Source: Pseudochryseolinea flava | GTDB lineage: Bacteria > Bacteroidota > Bacteroidia > Cytophagales > Cyclobacteriaceae | Reading direction: 5' to 3' | Length of the DNA: 64,000 bases | Assembly: GCF_003286915.1 (NCBI RefSeq) | Contig: NZ_QMFY01000002.1 | Span: forward strand, 186,001 to 250,000 | Shown here: piece by piece, positions 20,501-27,619 of the stretch | Position numbering within the stretch: the first letter of the stretch is position 1 | Layout of the letters: every line of letters begins with the position of its first letter | Made by a program: the position numbers and the translations under genes | The notes under the pieces: generated by a model | What the model was told of the DNA's origin: nothing | Databases searched by the model: none | Seen by the model: the letters and a program-made list of their open reading frames with translations, nothing else

Positions 20501-21993
20501 ACGCAAACCTTTGCGAGCGTTCTGCTAATGTTTCAATTTCCAGTGTCGATGGTGCGCAAGCGACATATACGACGGTGCCGTCTAAATGTTTCGACTCGGC
20601 AGATGGAAGTGCACGTATAACGATTACCTCTGGTGTCGGACCGTTTTCTATTACCTGGCCCGATGGACAAACAAATCTTCAAGCTGTTAATCTGAAGAAA
20701 GACACTTACGCCGTTTTAATAAAAGATGCCAACAATTGTACCGTCGTGAAAAGTATTGTGGTTCCAGGCCCGAACCCTATGGCTTTACAGATTCAAAACT
20801 CTGTACACCCGACCTGCAAAGGTTCATGCGATGGACAAATTACGCTCACTGCAACCGGGGGTGTCGGTGGTTACGCTTACCAATGGAATAGTTCGAACAG
20901 CGCTACGCAATCTGATCTTTGTGCAGGTAGCTATACCGTTATACTGAAAGACGCGAATAACTGTACACTGCAAAGCGATATCTCACTAAGCGAGCCCGAT
21001 GAAATTGATTTAAACGTTAGCAACATTACGATGCCAAGTTGCAAAGATAAATGCGATGGCGCACTAAGCATTGAAGGAACTGGTGGAAACGGTACCTACA
21101 CCTACAGCTGGAACGTGGGCGGTACAACCAATAGCATGAGCAACCTTTGCCCTGGAGATTATTCAGTCGTGGTCGCTGACAAACTCGGCTGCAGTAATGA
21201 GCTCTCCATAGAACTTCCGAACGCCCCCGATCTACCAATCGACCTCGGCGGCGGCGCAACAGTTTGTGTTGGTCAAGCTTACTCTCTGCATGCGGGTAAC
21301 AACTGGAGAACTATTGTATGGGGAAGCAACACTGGATTATCTAGTGACGAACCTTCGATAACCGTTCATGAGTCTGGAGCATATTGGGTTGAAGTTTCGA
21401 ACGAGTTGGGCTGTGTTGGTCAGGATACGTTCTTACTAGAGACATCGAACGATCTACTTAACGCTTCATTTATTATGTCGGGAGAAGCGTTCGCGGGCGA
21501 TACGATCATTATGATAGATGTTTCATGGCCTCTGCCTGAAAGCATTCATTGGACACTTCCAATGGAGATGAACAAAATTGAAGATCTCGGCGACGTCATC
21601 TCAGGAACCTTTAACGACCCTGGTACTTATCAAATACGGTTGACAGCCCACTTAGGGGAATGCTTAGGGGAAATCGCAAAATCGATTTCTATTCTTGAGC
21701 GAATCGAAGAAAACGAAGGCGGAAGATTGGGTTATGAAAAGTACGTGAGAGCCTTCACATTACATCCTAATCCCAATAATGGTTCGTTCCAAGTTTATGT
21801 GGAGTTGGCCGAAAAAGAATCAGCTACACTTAGCGTGTGGCATAGTAGTGGCCGGTTGATAAAAACTTTTCCACTAGAAGGGAACAATGTTTACGCACCA
21901 TTTCTGAATACTGGAAACCTTTCCCCAGGCGCTTACATACTAAGATTAGACCACCGCAAAGGAAACAATTACATCCGGTTTATCGCCCATTAA
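17587..21993 (+). CDS. SprB-repeat surface protein with T9SS C-terminal sorting domain
   Basis: Exported protein of 1468 residues. I chose the ATG at 17587 because it begins a clean signal peptide (MKRLTIIVVLFGCILSMEVSAQ); an ATG at 17548 overlapping the previous stop would add 13 residues. After an N-terminal beta region there are about 12 tandem SprB-type repeats of 65-90 residues (pattern CxGxxxGxI...GGxGxYxYxWxxG...xxLxxGxYxVxVxDxxGC...LxxP), from about 19-kb to 21.2-kb in window terms. The last about 80 residues are a type A T9SS sorting domain: LHPNPNNGSFQVYV, VWHSSGRLIKTF, LSPGAYILRL. It should cross the outer membrane by the T9SS and be surface-attached or released. SprB itself is a gliding adhesin; here the context suggests a role in display or contact for the toxin locus. 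Confidence 0.88.
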   Translation: MKRLTIIVVLFGCILSMEVSAQGWVIAGTGGVSINGEDPSQIYVRPGASSVSISGFGGAYVYRSEENIGYFKMSGTGALPSGTKTVSFSLEGDGPSFGDYTVTGSSSYNFGTGIGCGAITFFSNPATNNPSVSGFVTLYFFPRMTITGPTSTCGNITLTTSRCDSESSDLTLQTDILWEVSDTPTSAWVPITKATGASTVTMTPSEFSTLGLTKFGKKYFRVTGVPGTTSEVKIIDVYVAPPTISLTPLDPKCNNDFTGSIKVDISSTDPAVNQFTLRLFKPSAGDLIGTDYPLTAGQVTTTITGLDYGGYTAQVTNVAAGSCNTTSSTTLINPTKVNVNFTTSNYNGYGVSCNGGANGFITINGTGGAGGYSNFAWNTGKNSQTITGLSAGSYTGSLTDSKGCAASGNITLTPPLPLTATLSATTNYGGYAVQCWNTPNGGMRVTPTGGVSGYTYNWSTGATSSTITGLAASTAYSVTVTDANGCTRSSSLTLTAPTPIDFSIQQVTPLNCPGDANAALQANPVMTTIIGAADYSWSTGAATQSISNVAAGTYTVTVSDDQTCSTTKSITLAPPPAHTVAVAPTSNFNGAFIKCNGQANGVLTTTVRDATNTIVTAQNYEWFKGTTPLGSSPSLSSLSALDEGMYKVVITYGSGCKAERQYFLGDPDPMISSISPTTNYNGQPISCANLTDANLRATSSGGTGAHTYTWNTSATGALLTGVGAGSYSVNVTDLNGCVATANYTLNNPSPVVASIASVSDFSGYGVSCNGSTNGVIVAEGSGGTGEYSFNWSNGKNTALNNNLPAGNYTVTVRDENGCSHAVQQTLTAPSAVTITVVDKKNINCFNGSDGYIKLLAGGGVGSFQYSKDGSTWQSNDTFTSLPQGNYTLRTRDANGCSINTTSSLTQPAQITISFTDVVAATCSNPTGSAKAVVAGGTGAYAYLWQDASLNTVDSDAQLSNAPGGIYTLFIKDANLCERSANVSISSVDGAQATYTTVPSKCFDSADGSARITITSGVGPFSITWPDGQTNLQAVNLKKDTYAVLIKDANNCTVVKSIVVPGPNPMALQIQNSVHPTCKGSCDGQITLTATGGVGGYAYQWNSSNSATQSDLCAGSYTVILKDANNCTLQSDISLSEPDEIDLNVSNITMPSCKDKCDGALSIEGTGGNGTYTYSWNVGGTTNSMSNLCPGDYSVVVADKLGCSNELSIELPNAPDLPIDLGGGATVCVGQAYSLHAGNNWRTIVWGSNTGLSSDEPSITVHESGAYWVEVSNELGCVGQDTFLLETSNDLLNASFIMSGEAFAGDTIIMIDVSWPLPESIHWTLPMEMNKIEDLGDVISGTFNDPGTYQIRLTAHLGECLGEIAKSISILERIEENEGGRLGYEKYVRAFTLHPNPNNGSFQVYVELAEKESATLSVWHSSGRLIKTFPLEGNNVYAPFLNTGNLSPGAYILRLDHRKGNNYIRFIAH

Positions 21994-22003
21994 GCAACAT
22001 ATC

Positions 22004-24112
22004 ATGCACTCTGAAATTAAAGTCTTCAGCACACTCATAAAAAAAATTGCACGTATAATCATTGCATGCTGGTGCTTTTCGATTTTCACAACACCGAACT
22101 TTGCTCAAGACTCCACCGCCGTCGGGGAAGAACCAATTGGCGTAATCGCCCGCCCATCTGCAGACTCGATTGCGTTACGGTGGGCACCAACCAAAGCCAG
22201 CCATTGGCTTACAGCAAACAAATTCGGATACATCGTCGAACGCTATGCCGTCGTTAAAAATGGCGTCATGCTAAAGGTTCCTGAAAAAACTATCCTTTCA
22301 TCGTCACCGATAAAACCATGGCCAGAGGAACAGTGGGCGAAGTATACCAGTAGCAAGTATGCGATGGTTGCCGCGCAAGCTTTATTCGGCGAGACTTTTG
22401 AGATCAACATTGAGCAAAGTGATGTCATGCAGATCGTCAACAAGTCTAGAGAAAACGAACAGCGTTTTTCAATAGCTTTATTTTGCGCAGACATGTCACC
22501 GATCGTTGCAAAGGCTTCTGGATTGTATTACGTCGATAAAAATATTCAACCCAATACCAAGTACTTGTATCGGATTAGCGTTCAAACTCCCACGGATACA
22601 CTGCGGGGAAGTATTTTTATTGACACGAACGAGAAGTATGTGCTTCCAAAAGTCATCGAAGCAAGTGCCGAGTCATCAGCCAACATTGTTTCACTCAAAT
22701 GGAATCAACAAACAGGCTCGCGCCATTACACGTCTTACAGCATTGAGCGATCTGAAAACGGTAAAGATTTTTTAGCATTGTCTGATATCACCAATGTGGG
22801 TGTAACAAATCAAGGGAAGCAAGATCCACGTTACCAGTACGCATCCGACACGCTTGCCATGTTAGACAAGGAGTATAGCTACCGTATACGTGGAGTGACG
22901 CCGTTTGGTGAACATGGACCAGCCTCCGACATTGTAAGTGTAAAAGGAACACAGCTTGTGACTGCCAACGTATTTATTACTTCCGCATTGAGCACCGACA
23001 ATAAAACGATCGATGTACAATGGGAATTTCCGCAAAGTCAAGAGCTTGGATTAAAAGGTTTTGAAGTCACGCGCGCACAAAAATCTTCGGGTCCCTATAA
23101 GTCAGTACACCGCGACGTACTACCTGTATCATCACGCGCCTTCAAAGACATCACTCCTGAACAGACAAGCTACTACAAAGTAAAAGCACACACGCTCGAT
23201 GGCCGAGAGATCACATCAATGCCTTATCTCACGCTACTCGTTGACAGTGTTCCACCGGCCACGCCCACTGGACTAAGCGGCAAGGTAGACCAAGAGGGAC
23301 GTGTCAGAATATCATGGAAACCAAATCCAGATTCCGACATTTATGGTTACCGTATTTACCGCGCATACTATAAGAGTGAAGAGTTTGCACAACTTACCGC
23401 CGGCCCACTGCAAGACACGATCTTCAACGATAGGGTAACGCTAAAAAGCCTCAATGAAAAAGTACACTACAAAATTATGGCGATCGACAAAAATCAAAAC
23501 CATTCTACCTTGTCGGCAACATTATCGCTATCTCTGCCAGATAAAGTTCCACCTATGCCACCGGTATGGCTCCCTGTAAAATCAATCGCTAAAGGTGTTA
23601 CATTAACTTGGTTACCTGGCGGAAGCGAAGATGTAACGTCGTATGCTTTGTATCGAAAGGAATCAACTGGATGGAAAAAAATATTCTCTACACCCGCTAA
23701 TAGCAACGACACGAGCTACACATACACAGATACCACACTACAAACAACAGAAGCTCAACATTACACTATTCTCGCCATTGATGACGCTGGTCTTGAATCT
23801 CCCCCGTCACCAGTGGTAAGCGGATTTAAATTGCCGCAGAACAAAGAAGCTGTAAAACTAAAACTACTTCCACTGGATAGATCAACAAAACAAATTACAA
23901 TAGCTTGGTCACACACAGGTGGTAACGTCGCCAATTATCGTATCTACAAAAAAATTAACGACAACGCTTTGCAGCTCTATAAAACCACACGTAACAAAGA
24001 GTTTACAGATACAGCCTTGTCACCCGGGCAAACCTATACCTATCAGGTAATGATTGTATTTACTAACGGAGCGCTTTCTGATCTGAGTAAAAAGGTTGTC
24101 GTGGATTACTAA
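22004..24112 (+). CDS. exported multi-FN3 protein, last gene of toxin locus
   Basis: A 702-residue exported protein. Signal peptide lies at about 13-35 (KKIARIIIACWCFSIFTTPNFAQ). An N-terminal domain of about 180 residues is followed by four to five fibronectin type III domains from about residue 214 (for example VDSVPPATPTGLSG, RISWKPNPDSDIYGYRIYR, VTLTWLPGGSEDVTSYALYRK, TIAWSHTGGNVANYRIYKK). No sorting domain and no catalytic motif are seen. It begins 10 bases after the SprB-repeat gene, so it is in the same block. FN3 arrays serve as protein-protein binding spacers; partner unknown. Confidence 0.75.
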   Translation: MHSEIKVFSTLIKKIARIIIACWCFSIFTTPNFAQDSTAVGEEPIGVIARPSADSIALRWAPTKASHWLTANKFGYIVERYAVVKNGVMLKVPEKTILSSSPIKPWPEEQWAKYTSSKYAMVAAQALFGETFEINIEQSDVMQIVNKSRENEQRFSIALFCADMSPIVAKASGLYYVDKNIQPNTKYLYRISVQTPTDTLRGSIFIDTNEKYVLPKVIEASAESSANIVSLKWNQQTGSRHYTSYSIERSENGKDFLALSDITNVGVTNQGKQDPRYQYASDTLAMLDKEYSYRIRGVTPFGEHGPASDIVSVKGTQLVTANVFITSALSTDNKTIDVQWEFPQSQELGLKGFEVTRAQKSSGPYKSVHRDVLPVSSRAFKDITPEQTSYYKVKAHTLDGREITSMPYLTLLVDSVPPATPTGLSGKVDQEGRVRISWKPNPDSDIYGYRIYRAYYKSEEFAQLTAGPLQDTIFNDRVTLKSLNEKVHYKIMAIDKNQNHSTLSATLSLSLPDKVPPMPPVWLPVKSIAKGVTLTWLPGGSEDVTSYALYRKESTGWKKIFSTPANSNDTSYTYTDTTLQTTEAQHYTILAIDDAGLESPPSPVVSGFKLPQNKEAVKLKLLPLDRSTKQITIAWSHTGGNVANYRIYKKINDNALQLYKTTRNKEFTDTALSPGQTYTYQVMIVFTNGALSDLSKKVVVDY

Positions 24113-24154
24113 GGTGATTTTGTAGACTCAAACTGATAACTATAATTTAAAGGG

Positions 24155-25033
24155 CTACCGCCCACCACTAAAAAAATCCGTAAGTATTGGCGCCATTACT
24201 TTTTCATCTACTTGATGATCCTGTCCTTCAACAGTCCGGCGTTTCGATTGCGGAATAGCGCTACCAATCTTTTCGGCGGATGTTCGCATAAAAGGCATCT
24301 TCTCCAAACTTTTTTCACCATCCATCACCAAAATTGGTACTTTGATTTTTCCGATGCGCCCGGCTGGCACGGAGCGATCATCACCAACGATGGCCACATC
24401 ATACAACAATGTATGAGCTAAACTTTTCATCTCCGCCCACTGTGGAGATGCTTTCAGTGCTACTAACGCTACGTCTGGAATGCCGACGAACTTCAAATGA
24501 TATTCCACTGCATCGCCGTTGCGACTTGAGGCAACGTACTCTTGTAAAGTATCGGCATACGCCTTCCAACGCTCCTTCTCTCCTACGCCTTCGTCATATG
24601 GTGCTTCGTAGATCGCTAGCTTAGTAACTTTGTCGCCGAGCGTTGCAGCTGCTTCAAGCGCAAGACACGCACCCGATGAAATGCCATACAAAAAAGCAGA
24701 ACCGCCCGCGTGATCGATCAGAGCTTCAATGTCATCAATCTCCCGCGCAACCGCGTAGGGTTTCGTATCTTCGCTTCCTCCACGACCACGTCGATCATAA
24801 CTAAATACCGTAAAATGATCTGAAAGCAATTCGGCAAGTTTACCATGATCTTTGTGAGAAGCCAACGCCCCACAAATCAAAATGACAACCGGACCGTTGC
24901 CAGACTTTTTAAACGCAATCGCTGTTCCATCCTTTGATGTTACCTTTTGCATATCATCCTCCTTTGTATTTGATGCGCACCCAACTATCGCACCAATGAC
25001 TGCACTCATCAATATTGTAGCAACTATTCTCAT
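24155..25033 (-). CDS. alpha/beta hydrolase, predicted lipoprotein
   Basis: Alpha/beta-hydrolase-fold enzyme of 292 residues. Motifs: oxyanion region ILICGALASH, YDRRGRGGSE, nucleophile elbow G-I-S-S-G, acid in PILVMDGEKS, and catalytic His in GQDHQVDE, so the triad is complete. The start at 25033 gives a plausible lipoprotein signal ending in IVGC. A second start at 24952 has a very good ribosome site (AGGAGG) and would give the usual 265-residue cytosolic form beginning MQKVTSKDG; both could be used. It is convergent with the toxin block and lies downstream of arr. Substrate cannot be inferred. Confidence 0.8.
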   Translation of the reverse strand: MRIVATILMSAVIGAIVGCASNTKEDDMQKVTSKDGTAIAFKKSGNGPVVILICGALASHKDHGKLAELLSDHFTVFSYDRRGRGGSEDTKPYAVAREIDDIEALIDHAGGSAFLYGISSGACLALEAAATLGDKVTKLAIYEAPYDEGVGEKERWKAYADTLQEYVASSRNGDAVEYHLKFVGIPDVALVALKASPQWAEMKSLAHTLLYDVAIVGDDRSVPAGRIGKIKVPILVMDGEKSLEKMPFMRTSAEKIGSAIPQSKRRTVEGQDHQVDEKVMAPILTDFFSGGR

Positions 25034-25146
25034 AGGACATTCATGATCGTTATGAGAGGTGAGCTCTCCCACACTGCACAAAAAACGAAATGCCAAACTA
25101 GCCGTCGGCGAAAGCATTGAACATCGTAAAGACGTACAAGCGCCAA

Positions 25147-25572
25147 CTACTCATCATTCAACGAATCGATTCCCTCAGCTTTAAGTTTCGCCAACGCCGC
25201 TTTCATTGCATTCACTTGCTCCGGTAAGTGGCCTTGCCATACCGTGACCTCACCTACAACCTTGAAGGGACGCTCCGAACGATAGGACATGCTAGGATTC
25301 CCTGGAAATTTTTTATCCGTCAAATCAGGGTCATCCTCTATCGGCCCTGTTGCTTCTACCAAATAAATTCTTTCCCTCCCTTCACCCATGGCAAGTTCAG
25401 CACCCCAAACTGCCGCATCTAACGTAGATGTGAGAAAAATATATTTGGCATTCTTTTGCTTGCCATAATTTGAATTGAAACCTGCAGTAACAAAATCACC
25501 GAGCCGGAGATCGGCCTTTGTGCCATGAAAATATGTTTGTAAAAACGGCGTGTGCCCTACGGTATTACTCAT
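25147..25572 (-). CDS. arr: NAD+-rifampin ADP-ribosyltransferase (Arr)
   Basis: Cytosolic enzyme of 141 residues, the usual Arr length, which transfers ADP-ribose from NAD+ to rifamycins and inactivates them. Family signatures: YFHGTKADL with His16, GFNSNYG, KYIFLTSTLDAAVWGAELA with Tyr44, RIYLVEATGPIEDDP with the acidic pair at 80-81, NLTDKKFPGNP-like DLTDKKFPGNPSMSYRS, and FKVVGEV. The His, Tyr and Asp catalytic positions appear to be kept. The ATG at 25572 is chosen because upstream residues do not belong to the family. A perfect palindrome lies about 40 bases upstream. It appears chromosomal with no mobile element around it, so probably an intrinsic copy. Confidence 0.92.
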   Translation of the reverse strand: MSNTVGHTPFLQTYFHGTKADLRLGDFVTAGFNSNYGKQKNAKYIFLTSTLDAAVWGAELAMGEGRERIYLVEATGPIEDDPDLTDKKFPGNPSMSYRSERPFKVVGEVTVWQGHLPEQVNAMKAALAKLKAEGIDSLNDE

Positions 25573-25613
25573 ACTGTTTATCAAATTTGTTAGATGGTGA
25601 AGGTACACAATTG

Positions 25614-25626
25614 AACCATAATGGTT
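25614..25626. promoter_or_regulatory. palindrome upstream of arr
   Basis: AACCAT-A-ATGGTT is a perfect 6+1+6 palindrome, 41 bases before the arr start codon. It sits where an operator would be. No cognate regulator can be assigned. Confidence 0.35.
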
Positions 25627-25635
25627 AACACAACA

Positions 25636-25665
25636 GAAAGCCTTCACGAAAACATGAAGGCTTTC
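25636..25665 (-). terminator. intrinsic-terminator-like hairpin after DUF2461
   Basis: Perfect 10-base arms GAAAGCCTTC and GAAGGCTTTC with a 10-base loop, starting 15 bases past the DUF2461 stop on the minus strand. The following T-run is weak. It separates the VOC/DUF2461 transcript from arr. Confidence 0.6.
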
Positions 25666-25680
25666 AAAATTTTAACGCTA

Positions 25681-26340
25681 CTATGCAAGCGACGCATTAA
25701 TAAAGCCATTCAACGGCTTCAATGATCGATATACCTTGGAGAACTTTTTACAAGCGTCTCCCTCTAAGATCGCTTCGTCTGATACTTGATGAACACCTAC
25801 GAAATGCTTTAACTTGAGGTACTCGCCCATCGGGTCATCTTTTTCAAACCCCAACGGGACACGTTTCATTTTCCCTTCCTCGCTTAACGCTCCGAAATGC
25901 TGACAGAACTTTTTATCCGAAACAACTTTGATAAACGATTCTGCATGGCCAGAAATTTCTTTTCGCACATTCTTCAATGCTTCATTCTCCAACATATAAA
26001 TACCGCCCGCTAAAAAAGATTTCCCTGGCTGCAAATGAAAATAATATCCAGCGCGTGGCTTCCCTCTTCCATTTACGATACTTGCTCCAAAATTAATTTT
26101 GTACGGATCTTTATTATGTGAGAAACGTGTATCGCGATGAATCCGAAAAAGAGATTTTCTCGCATCAACACCGCCAATCTCCTCATCAAACGTTGCAATC
26201 TCAGCAATCAGTTTTTCCACAAATAACACCATGTCTTCTCGCGCCGCTTCATATTCATGCTTGTGTTCATTGAACCAATCACGGTTATTATTGCGAGCAA
26301 GTTTCTTCAGAAAGGATAGTGTCGAGGCATTCATATACAT
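25681..26340 (-). CDS. DUF2461 family protein
   Basis: A 219-residue protein of the DUF2461 (TIGR02453) family. Its hallmarks are FLKKLARNNNRDWFNEHKHEY near the N-terminus, FRIHRDTRFSHNKDPYK, and GYYFHLQPGKSFLAGGIY. No enzymatic activity is established for the family. The ATG overlaps the stop of the VOC gene by one base (TAATG), so the two are translationally coupled. A hairpin follows the stop. Confidence 0.88.
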   Translation of the reverse strand: MYMNASTLSFLKKLARNNNRDWFNEHKHEYEAAREDMVLFVEKLIAEIATFDEEIGGVDARKSLFRIHRDTRFSHNKDPYKINFGASIVNGRGKPRAGYYFHLQPGKSFLAGGIYMLENEALKNVRKEISGHAESFIKVVSDKKFCQHFGALSEEGKMKRVPLGFEKDDPMGEYLKLKHFVGVHQVSDEAILEGDACKKFSKVYRSLKPLNGFINASLA

Positions 26341-26708
26341 TAACGAAGTGAATGAACTGCCATTTTATTTCCTTCAGTGTCAATAAAAATTCCGATGTAT
26401 CCTACCTCAGCACTAATGTGTGTTTTGGGAACAATCACTTGTCCTCGATGACGCGAAACTTTATCCAATACATCTTGTAAATCACCACCGCCATTAAGAT
26501 ACGCCAATACGCCATGAGCAGCAGGCTTGTAGTCTGCACCTTGCACAATTGCACCAGACGCATTTGTACCATCACTCGGGAAAAAGCCCATCTTTGTCCC
26601 TGCCATTTCCGTTTCGTTAATCTCTAAACCTAAAATGGCTTTGTAGAATGACACCGCACGACTAAAATCAGTCGCCGGAATGTCAATAAAATTCACGAGG
26701 TTTTGCAT
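26340..26708 (-). CDS. VOC family (glyoxalase-like) protein
   Basis: A 122-residue single-module vicinal oxygen chelate protein: VNFIDIPATDFSRAVSFYK, LNGGGDLQDVLDKV, GYIGIFIDTEGNKMAVHS. Members bind a metal with His/Glu at the ends of the beta-alpha-beta-beta-beta units, but they range from glyoxalases to bleomycin-binding proteins and substrate is not inferable. It follows the AraC gene after 74 bases that hold an 11-base inverted repeat, and is coupled to DUF2461. Confidence 0.85.
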   Translation of the reverse strand: MQNLVNFIDIPATDFSRAVSFYKAILGLEINETEMAGTKMGFFPSDGTNASGAIVQGADYKPAAHGVLAYLNGGGDLQDVLDKVSRHRGQVIVPKTHISAEVGYIGIFIDTEGNKMAVHSLR

Positions 26709-26714
26709 TGTCTA

Positions 26715-26761
26715 TTTGATTTTGTGTATGGCTGCAAAGGTGCAATGCCAACAAAATCAAA
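26715..26761. promoter_or_regulatory. 11-base inverted repeat before the VOC gene
   Basis: TTTGATTTTGT (26715-26725) and ACAAAATCAAA (26751-26761) are perfect inverted arms 25 bases apart. The space between holds TGCA-aagg-TGCA. It fills most of the AraC-VOC gap and could be the operator of the neighbouring AraC-family regulator. Confidence 0.4.
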
Positions 26762-26782
26762 AATTGTAAAAATGGGACAATG

Positions 26783-27610
26783 CTATTCAGGACTATCAAA
26801 AATCAACGACATCTTCAAATGGTCACCATAAAAAGCTTTGGGCGTGATACCCGTAAACTCTTTGAAGTCTTTAATGAAGTGCGCCTGGTCAAAATATTCC
26901 CCTTGACAAGCCAGGTCCATAAAATTTGTAGACTCATGATGTAACAATGTCTTCAGCATCGCTTGCAGCCTAACTGTTTTGGAAAGCTGCTTCGGACTTA
27001 AGCCGATTGCCGACGAAAACTTGCGGACCAGTTGCCTTCGATTGATATTATTTTGCTTAGAAAGTTCATCAATAGAGAGTTGCCCATTCTTTGTCAATAT
27101 CATTTCCACCGTCGATTGAACGATATCATCAATTGTGTTTTCGTCTTCTAATCGATTGAATAAAAAATCCTCCACAAAGCGTATCCGCTCTGACGTCGTA
27201 TTCGCCATCAGAATTTTTTGAGATATCTCCTCTCCTGCTGTACCGAATAATTTATCCAACGGTACGGCCGTGTTTTCCATGTCTTTGATAGGCATGGTGG
27301 CAAAGGGAAGAAATCCATAGGGATGAAAACAAACAAAGAAAGTTCCTGTCGATCCTACAGGCTCTACATCAAGTGGCTTCGTCAGTTGTCCGATAACAAA
27401 ACATCTCGGCAAAAGAACGCTCACATCTTCTTCATCCGTGTACCGCTTGTAGGCATCGCCGTAATGAAAAATCATTTTCATACAACCGTCTGGAACGATG
27501 GTGTTCCGTTGGGGTGTATGCCCTTTGGGGCTTTCCAACGTCCAATAACATTTAACCAATGTTGCTAAATCGCTCGCCGGTTCAAATATTTTTGGAATCA
27601 TGGTCATCAA
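26783..27610 (-). CDS. AraC-family transcriptional regulator with DUF6597-like N-terminus
   Basis: Cytosolic regulator of 275 residues. The N-terminal half (FEPASDLATLVKCYWTLESP, NTIVPDGCMKMIFHYGD) is the DUF6597-type domain common in Bacteroidota AraC proteins. The C-terminal half has the two helix-turn-helix units (LSIDELSKQNNINRRQLVRKF and MDLACQGEYFDQAHFIKDFK) with the family ending FTGITPKAFY. It is followed by VOC and DUF2461 genes, which are its probable targets. The start lies nine bases after the stop of the exported TPR-like gene, so read-through from that operon is possible. Confidence 0.87.
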   Translation of the reverse strand: MMTMIPKIFEPASDLATLVKCYWTLESPKGHTPQRNTIVPDGCMKMIFHYGDAYKRYTDEEDVSVLLPRCFVIGQLTKPLDVEPVGSTGTFFVCFHPYGFLPFATMPIKDMENTAVPLDKLFGTAGEEISQKILMANTTSERIRFVEDFLFNRLEDENTIDDIVQSTVEMILTKNGQLSIDELSKQNNINRRQLVRKFSSAIGLSPKQLSKTVRLQAMLKTLLHHESTNFMDLACQGEYFDQAHFIKDFKEFTGITPKAFYGDHLKMSLIFDSPE

Positions 27611-27619
27611 GAATTGCGA

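Noticed and set aside
18620-21230. Possible DNA tandem-repeat array or CRISPR
   Set aside because: The similarity is at protein level (SprB repeats); the DNA units differ and no short exact repeats with spacers are seen.
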